Below are positions 63,370-64,000 of a DNA stretch of 64,000 nucleotides, one piece after another; within the stretch, counting starts at the first letter, position 1, and each line of letters begins with the position of its first letter. This DNA is from Gammaproteobacteria bacterium (GTDB taxonomy: Bacteria; Pseudomonadota; Gammaproteobacteria; Enterobacterales; Neiellaceae), in NCBI GenBank assembly GCA_017425245.1, contig JAFOOX010000049.1, positions 1-64,000 on the forward strand, written 5' to 3'. Both the position numbers and the translations under genes were made by a program. Under the pieces are notes generated by a model that saw only the letters and a program-made list of their open reading frames with translations, was not told where the DNA came from and ran no database searches.

Positions 63370-64000
63370 TTAAGCGGCTAGCAACGCCTGCTTGAGTTTC
63401 TTCATGGCGTTCTGCTCCAGCTGGCGGATCCGCTCCGCCGATACCTGATAGCGGGCAGCCAGCTCATGCAGGGTGGCCTTGTTATCGACCAGCCAGCGCT
63501 GACGCAGAATTTCTTGGCTGCGCTCATCGAGCGCAGCCAGCGCCTCACCCAGACGGCCGGTAGCATCGGCATCGCTCTGGTCGCTCTCGAAGGCCGCGGC
63601 CAGATCCGACGACTTGTCTTCGAGGTAGAGAGCCGGCGCGTAGATACCGTGCTCCTCATCGTCGTCATCAGCATCAAATGAGGCGTCTTGGGCAGCGAGA
63701 CGGGCTTCCATCTCCAGCACCTCCTGCGGTGCCACGCCGAGATCGGCGGCGACCTGCTGCACCTCGTCATGGTTAAACCAGCCGAGGCGTTTCTTGTTCT
63801 TGCGCAGATTGAAGAACAGCTTGCGCTGGGCCTTGGTGGTGGCAACCTTGACGATGCGCCAGTTGCGCAGCACAAATTCGTGGATCTCGGCCTTGATCCA
63901 GTGAACGGCAAAGCTGATCAGGCGCACGCCGACCGTCGGGTCGAAGCGTTTCACCGCTTTCATCAGGCCGATGTTGCCTTCCTGGATCAGGTCAGCCTGC
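63370..64000 (-). CDS. rpoH: RNA polymerase heat-shock sigma factor, N-terminus outside window
   Basis: The C-terminal part, at least 209 residues, of sigma-32 (full length about 284). Visible parts are the region-2 end [19 protein letters not shown] and [19 protein letters not shown], the RpoH box [17 protein letters not shown] and the C-terminal sigma-4 helix-turn-helix ([28 protein letters not shown]). The frame continues past the right edge ([13 protein letters not shown]), so the start lies outside. It directs transcription of heat-shock genes. Confidence 0.97.
   Translation of the reverse strand, partial: QADLIQEGNIGLMKAVKRFDPTVGVRLISFAVHWIKAEIHEFVLRNWRIVKVATTKAQRKLFFNLRKNKKRLGWFNHDEVQQVAADLGVAPQEVLEMEARLAAQDASFDADDDDEEHGIYAPALYLEDKSSDLAAAFESDQSDADATGRLGEALAALDERSQEILRQRWLVDNKATLHELAARYQVSAERIRQLEQNAMKKLKQALLAA

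Overview
The window is high-GC gammaproteobacterial chromosome. The gene set suggests a marine or halotolerant member of, or close to, the Aeromonadales, although the sequence alone does not settle the taxon. The clues are a full ilvGMEDA cluster with an intact ilvG and ilvM and an ilvL attenuator, a yihI-DUF2489-hemN block next to engB and cytochrome c4, EF-P with its EpmB modification enzyme, UbiK, RpoH, and a complete ectoine (compatible solute) pathway. No tRNA, rRNA, CRISPR array, recognisable transposase or integrase was found.

Layout. 1-1742: a DUF6795 protein cut by the left edge and a class 3 lipase, resembling a type VI effector pair. 1795-3471: two membrane or hypothetical genes. 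3566-10161: ilvA, ilvD, ilvE, ilvM, ilvG on the minus strand, with leader peptide, attenuator and a possible promoter. 10248-12692: a lipoprotein hydrolase and comM. 12693-17759: an accessory island made of four copies (R1-R4) of a hairpin-rich repeat. They separate an AT-rich gene with a C-terminal HEPN RNase motif from an AHH-nuclease toxin/Imm11 immunity pair. 17760-21768: mog and a large MscK/MscM-type channel. 21772-27423: minus-strand genes that include a divergent tubulin/FtsZ-like GTPase paired with a periplasmic binding-type protein, a decayed cysteine-cluster gene, and a winged-helix gene coupled to a Sel1-repeat lipoprotein.

27613-36185: a MASE1-CHASE hybrid histidine kinase, a PilZ-like protein, a DUF2058 protein, an exported methyltransferase-like protein, a MliC-like lipoprotein, an acetyltransferase, an aldo/keto reductase and a GH53 galactanase lipoprotein. 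36221-42978: a MarR-type regulator divergent from ectA-ectB-ectC-ask, which continues into a TPR membrane protein and a sodium/solute symporter. This looks like an osmoadaptation operon joining synthesis and transport. 43075-49165: small unknown genes, epmB/efp, a DUF808 protein and a GGDEF-EAL protein. 49209-54014: a TetR-MFP-RND efflux operon. 54176-59958: ubiK, a small membrane protein, a YkgJ-like protein, panM, engB, cytochrome c4, a DsbA-like protein without CXXC, yihI, a DUF2489 gene and hemN. 59987-64000: an OmpA-type lipoprotein, a YagE/RMND1 protein, a ZIP-ArsP fusion metal transporter ending in six histidines, and rpoH cut by the right edge.

The strongest candidates for something new are the repeat-bounded defence/toxin island at 12.7-17.8 kb, the tubulin-like GTPase operon at 21.8-25.0 kb, the extended ectoine operon and the ZIP-ArsP fusion. 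All functional calls come from reading motifs. No database search was possible.
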